In this document: piece after piece, positions 61,233 to 64,000 of the stretch
Layout of the letters: each line of letters begins with the position of its first letter
Position numbering within the stretch: the first letter of the stretch is position 1
Source of the DNA: Chengkuizengella axinellae
GTDB taxonomy: Bacteria > Bacillota > Bacilli > Paenibacillales > KCTC-33759
Direction of reading: 5' to 3'
DNA length: 64,000 bases
Assembly (NCBI RefSeq): GCF_030730905.1
Contig: NZ_JAVAMP010000013.1
Location: forward strand, 85,396-149,395
Notes under the pieces: generated by a model
The model's database searches: none
The model's input: the letters and a program-made list of their open reading frames with translations, nothing else
What the model was told of the DNA's origin: nothing
Made by a program: the position numbers and the translations under genes

Positions 61233-61464
61233 TCATTTAAAAGGTGAATCATAATCCCTAGTCATAATAATCTTTATATCTTGTGTATCTCCACTATCAC
61301 ATTCTATATATCCACCTTTAACAAGACCGTTCAAAGTTGAGCGGACTGTTTTTTCATCTTTGCCTGTTTTGATTTCTAACTCTGGAATGGTCGGCATTCT
61401 ATTTCTAGTAGCTGAGTAATTGTATAGGGATTATTAATACCTTTATTTGTAGGTCTGTAAGCAT
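61233..61464 (-). pseudogene. LexA-type winged-helix gene, copy 4, frameshifted
   Basis: MLTDLQIKVLIIP then out of frame due to one extra C near 61428; the rest (SATRNRMPTIPELEIKTGKDEKTVRSTLNGLVKGGYIEC) is present in another frame. Confidence 0.8.
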
Positions 61465-61468
61465 GAAA

Positions 61469-61807
61469 TCACCTCACACTTAGTATTTCACTAAACTTAA
61501 TCCATTCATATTCTTCTTTTGACTCTAACTTTATCTGTCTAAGATGAGTATCAAATTTAGTTACTATTCCAGTTTTCAATTCATTCTGACCAAAAGCAGT
61601 AAACAACTCAATTGTAATTTCAGTTTGTTCCATCATGGATTGTGACAACTGTTCAGATATGATGTTTATTTCTTCTTCTGCTAACTCTGGTTTAGTTTTT
61701 CTATGTCTTTCCTTTTGGAAATGGTTCATCAACTCCTTGTGTTCGGGTAGCATCATTCTGCTTGCCTCCCACATCTTTGATCCTTCAGTTAGTTTATTTT
61801 CTTTCAT
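61469..61807 (-). CDS. YolD-like protein, copy 3
   Basis: 112 aa from ATG 61807 (AAGGGGTGAAGTGG upstream). WEASRMMLPEHKELMNHFQKERHRKTKPELAEEEINIISEQL then TEITIELFTAFGQNELKTGIVTKFDTHLRQIKLESKEEYEWIKFSEIL. Intact although its downstream partner is broken. Confidence 0.78.
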   Translation of the reverse strand: MKENKLTEGSKMWEASRMMLPEHKELMNHFQKERHRKTKPELAEEEINIISEQLSQSMMEQTEITIELFTAFGQNELKTGIVTKFDTHLRQIKLESKEEYEWIKFSEILSVR

Positions 61808-61824
61808 CCACTTCACCCCTTACG

Positions 61825-61836
61825 GAACATTTGTTC
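61825..61836 (-). promoter_or_regulatory. SOS box
   Basis: GAACATTTGTTC with TATAAT overlapping region upstream on -. Confidence 0.75.
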
Positions 61837-61888
61837 TTATTATATAAGAGGTACAGGGAGATATGCAATAGCACAATTTTTGAGAACG

Positions 61889-61920
61889 TCCAGTCAAAAT
61901 CCTCAGTAATGAATACACTA
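61889..61920 (+). promoter_or_regulatory. Cys-rich family promoter, copy G
   Basis: TCCAGTCA ending 61896, 15 bp (one shorter than the others), AATACACTA (61912-61920). Confidence 0.6.
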
Positions 61921-61947
61921 CTAAAAAATGATAAGGAAGTGATTCTT

Positions 61948-62418
61948 ATGGGGGCTTTTGATCGCACAATCTGTGAATGCTGTGCATGCCCACTGCAATG
62001 TGTTTTAGAGAATTTCGTAGGAGAAATCGCTACTATACAAGTCACACCTATTTTTGGAGGTAATATTCGAATCCAAGAAGTTAAAAACTTTATTCTCTCT
62101 GGTATAAACCTAGATGATGATAATAAACCTATTTTTATTTCGCTTTGTGATATAAACGTCGTCACAATAGAGACAACAACACTTCCAGATGTAAAACCGA
62201 TTCAAACAGATAAGAAAGGGGAATGTGCATGTTGCGAAAATCCTATGACTAATATAGCAAATTCGTTAATAGGTAACTTAATATCAATTACTGGTGTATC
62301 TTCAACTATACGCAAGGTAGGAAAAGGAGTTATACTTGGTCAATTTGGAAATGAACCAACATTCCTCGTTATTTATTCCAGTTGCAATGCTTCTGCAATA
62401 ATAGTTGAAACAACTTAA
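61948..62418 (+). CDS. Cys-rich CDCC/CACC family protein, copy G
   Basis: 156 aa. MGAFDRTICECCACPLQCVLENFVGE, VKPIQTDKKGECACCENPMTNIANSLIGN, KVGKGVILGQFG, SSCNASAII. A diverged member (ECCACPL, CENPM), but every Cys is kept. Terminator CCCCACCAGCT...CAGTGGGG at 62493-62522. Confidence 0.8.
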   Translation: MGAFDRTICECCACPLQCVLENFVGEIATIQVTPIFGGNIRIQEVKNFILSGINLDDDNKPIFISLCDINVVTIETTTLPDVKPIQTDKKGECACCENPMTNIANSLIGNLISITGVSSTIRKVGKGVILGQFGNEPTFLVIYSSCNASAIIVETT

Positions 62419-62529
62419 TCTTCACTCAAAGAAGAAGTGGCAGCGCAAAACTCTAATAGTAGAAAAAATATCAAACCTTTCAACAAAAAAACATCCCCAC
62501 CAGCTAACTAAAGCCAGTGGGGAATGAAC

Positions 62530-62586
62530 TCACTTCTGTACAATATTCTTCGCACCACTCCATAATCCACTAGCAGCTAAATCCCA
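62530..62586 (-). pseudogene. C-terminal remnant of an unknown gene, copy 2
   Basis: WDLAASGLWSGAKNIVQK and stop on -, parallel to 59015-59070. Confidence 0.45.
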
Positions 62587-62608
62587 TGGAGAAAATAAAC
62601 AAAAACAA

Positions 62609-62740
62609 AGCTTCTTCTTTTTACGGAAGAAGCTTTTTCATGGGTTTCTTCAATAATTCTTAAGTGACTGTGTCCTTATCTTGATTATACAAATATAACT
62701 TATATTCTAATAGTAGCCATTAGCGGATATTCCTTTATAT
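62609..62740 (+). repeat. Family-associated intergenic repeat
   Basis: AAAGCTTCTTC / GAAGAAGCTTT terminator, CATGGGTTTC, then the TAGCGGATATTCCTTTATA lead-in. Confidence 0.7.
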
Positions 62741-62750
62741 AGTACACACG

Positions 62751-62783
62751 TCCAGTCAATCCAATACCACCATGAATACACTA
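62751..62783 (+). promoter_or_regulatory. Cys-rich family promoter, copy H
   Basis: TCCAGTCA ending 62758, 16 bp, AATACACTA (62775-62783). Confidence 0.65.
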
Positions 62784-62809
62784 ATAAAAAACTATAAGGA
62801 TGTGATTTT

Positions 62810-63361
62810 ATGGGCGTTTTTGATGAAAGTAAGTGTGATTGTTGTGTTTGCCCCATGCAGTGTGTTTTGAAGGAATTAGTGGGTTTAAATGCAGGAGACG
62901 TAGGGATTATTACGCCTACATTTGTAAACGATAATCTAATTATTAACAATGCAAAATACTTCACTGCCTTTACTACCTTTGGTAGTATTCCAATTTCTCA
63001 AGTTACTTTAGCTGCAACCTTTGATCCAACAATTCCAGTTGAGATAAACAAGCCGATTAAAAAAAGTAAGGGAGAATGTGCTTGCTGTGAAGATCCTATA
63101 ACAAACTTAGCAAAGTCCCAAATTGGTGAAATTGTTGAAATAGAGTTTGTTGGTCCTGAACTTTTTTCCTCTACAAGAGTTGAAATTATAGATGTCCAAG
63201 AAGGAATTGTAATTGGTAGAAATTTCGGTAACCCCAATGAAACTGATTTTCTTTCATCATGTGCAATAACAAGAATTACTCCATTTAATCAACAACAAAT
63301 TAACAATCAACCTAGATTTTCAAGTTTTCTACAACTTAAAGAATCCCCACCAGCTACCTAA
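62810..63361 (+). CDS. Cys-rich CDCC/CACC family protein, copy H
   Basis: 183 aa, the longest. MGVFDESKCDCCVCPMQCVLKELVGL, NKPIKKSKGECACCEDPITNLAKSQIGE, DVQEGIVIGRNFG, SSCAITRI, and tail FNQQQINNQPRFSSFLQLKESPPAT, which resembles the tails of E and F. Convergent with an intact holin gene. Confidence 0.82.
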   Translation: MGVFDESKCDCCVCPMQCVLKELVGLNAGDVGIITPTFVNDNLIINNAKYFTAFTTFGSIPISQVTLAATFDPTIPVEINKPIKKSKGECACCEDPITNLAKSQIGEIVEIEFVGPELFSSTRVEIIDVQEGIVIGRNFGNPNETDFLSSCAITRITPFNQQQINNQPRFSSFLQLKESPPAT

Positions 63362-63380
63362 AGCCAGTAGGGATACATAA

Positions 63381-63725
63381 TTACTTCACTTTAGAATTAT
63401 AATCAAACACAGCTTTTTCAATCGTTGCTTTGATTTCATCTTTTGTAAATTCAATTCCTAAATCACTTAGTTTTGAACTCACATAATCATATGCAGCATC
63501 TAACTTTTGTGGTCCCTTTGATTGATAAAATACTTTTTCAGTATAAGAAAAAGCTTCCTCAGATATTTTTTGAAGAAGCTCTCTCTGTTCCTTATTTGTT
63601 TTTGACTGTATCCAGGATAAGACTTTATCCCTTAACTCAATTAATGCTGCCACCACCAAAGTTGATATTACTGAAATAAGAGCAAACACGATCGTTTCTA
63701 AATATGGTTGTATAAGTTCATTCAT
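63381..63725 (-). CDS. Phage holin, LL-H family
   Basis: 114 aa from ATG 63725 (GGAAGGTGG upstream). One transmembrane helix (TIVFALISVISTLVVAAL) then a charged amphipathic region DKVLSWIQSKTNKEQRELLQKISEEAFSYTEKVFYQ and KLDAAYDYVSSKLSDLGIEFTKDEIKATIEKAV. Matches phage_holin_6/LL-H. Starts one base after the amidase stop. Confidence 0.85.
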   Translation of the reverse strand: MNELIQPYLETIVFALISVISTLVVAALIELRDKVLSWIQSKTNKEQRELLQKISEEAFSYTEKVFYQSKGPQKLDAAYDYVSSKLSDLGIEFTKDEIKATIEKAVFDYNSKVK

Positions 63726-63726
63726 T

Positions 63727-64000
63727 TTATTTTCCACCTTCCAAATTTTTATTTTCACTTAAACGGTCTAACATAACGAAAAGTAACCAAGGTATATCAT
63801 TTAGAACCTCTTGAGGCTTGTCCTCAACTTTCTTTTTCCAATCTTCTGCTTTATCAATCAAATCTCTTTCACTTAAGTTTTGAATAGATTCATGAGCCAT
63901 TTCTATTTGCCATTGTTTTAATTTCATGATTACTTCCTCCTTCGGTAAACAATCATAGTATTCTTTGACTACATCCTTTAACAGTTGGTCATATGATTTA
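63727..64000 (-). CDS. N-acetylmuramoyl-L-alanine amidase, C-terminal part (runs off window)
   Basis: Reads KSYDQLLKDVVKEYYDCLPKEEVIMKLKQWQIEMAHESIQNLSERDLIDKAEDWKKKVEDKPQEVLNDIPWLLFVMLDRLSENKNLEGGK. Only the end is visible. An internal GGAGGAAGTAATC-ATG could start a separate 66-aa C-terminal product; the same site exists in the copy at 60206. Confidence 0.8.
   Translation of the reverse strand, partial: KSYDQLLKDVVKEYYDCLPKEEVIMKLKQWQIEMAHESIQNLSERDLIDKAEDWKKKVEDKPQEVLNDIPWLLFVMLDRLSENKNLEGGK

Noticed and set aside
24034..63361. Assignment of the Cys-rich family to CotY/CotZ/ExsY or to Ena pilus subunits
   Set aside because: I compared remembered motifs; neither the CotZ Cys pattern nor the DUF3992 Ena pattern fits CDCCVCPMQ/CACCEDPMTN. 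Left unnamed.

Overview
The window is AT-rich chromosomal DNA of an endospore-forming member of the Bacillales. The evidence is a gerB-gerA-gerC type germination operon, the cortex protein gene cmpA, the ndoAI-ndoA (MazEF/EndoA) pair next to alr, a tex-sprT block, a yneK-type gene, Gram-positive lipoproteins and strong GGAGG ribosome binding sites. The MazE-like sequence reminds me of Paenibacillaceae rather than Bacillus proper; that placement is inference.

Layout. 0-2.2 kb: a glycine-betaine ABC operon (opuA type) in which all three genes are broken. 2.2-13.4 kb: an EamA transporter, then a sugar ABC importer (binding protein, double ATPase, permease) with its own regulatory operon (membrane-anchored sugar-binding sensor, YesM-type kinase, YesN/AraC-type regulator, methyl-accepting protein). 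This matches the XylFII-LytS-YesN scheme. 13.7-19.1 kb: a DUF2621 gene and a triplicated pair of Dpp-type permease genes without ATPase or binding protein, two of the six members being internally deleted. 19.3-23 kb: two tiny basic ORFs, a phosphotransferase, and an MFS pump with an overlapping TetR gene and a clear operator in the promoter. 23.6-28 kb: tRNAs Asp, Leu, Glu, Ser and Asn mixed with relics of integrated elements. 28-43 kb: mostly core genes (sprT, cmpA, tex, ndoA/ndoAI, alr, a lipoprotein, ger genes, ltrA, a MarR-ferredoxin/CDGSH-GNAT operon, an MBL-fold hydrolase). 44.3-49.6 kb: an FtsX-type ABC exporter with a two-component system. 50.6-64 kb: an array of related, decaying prophage-like or phage-plasmid-like modules.

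The most unusual content is a family of small cysteine-rich proteins (about 155-185 aa) with a CDCCVCPMQ motif near the N-terminus and a GECACCEDPMTN motif in the middle. There are seven intact copies on the + strand or nearby, one intact copy on the - strand, one frameshifted copy and at least two fragments between 24 and 63.4 kb. Each protein looks like an internal tandem duplication. Eight + strand copies share one promoter architecture: a TCCARTCA box, 15-16 bp, then an ATACANTA-type box resembling mother-cell sporulation (SigK/SigE) -10 elements, followed by an AAGGAYGTGAT ribosome binding site.

The genes sit in a recurring order: integrase remnant, parM-like gene (-), tandem 11-bp repeats, small HTH gene (+), CxxC microprotein (+), short secreted or lipoprotein gene (+), a - strand pair of LexA-type winged-helix gene and YolD-like gene behind a GAACNNNNGTTC SOS-type box, then one to three copies of the Cys-rich gene (+), then a convergent holin-amidase lysis pair (-). 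Most phage genes are broken, while the Cys-rich genes and CxxC microproteins are largely intact. This suggests, as inference, that they are the retained cargo of the elements.
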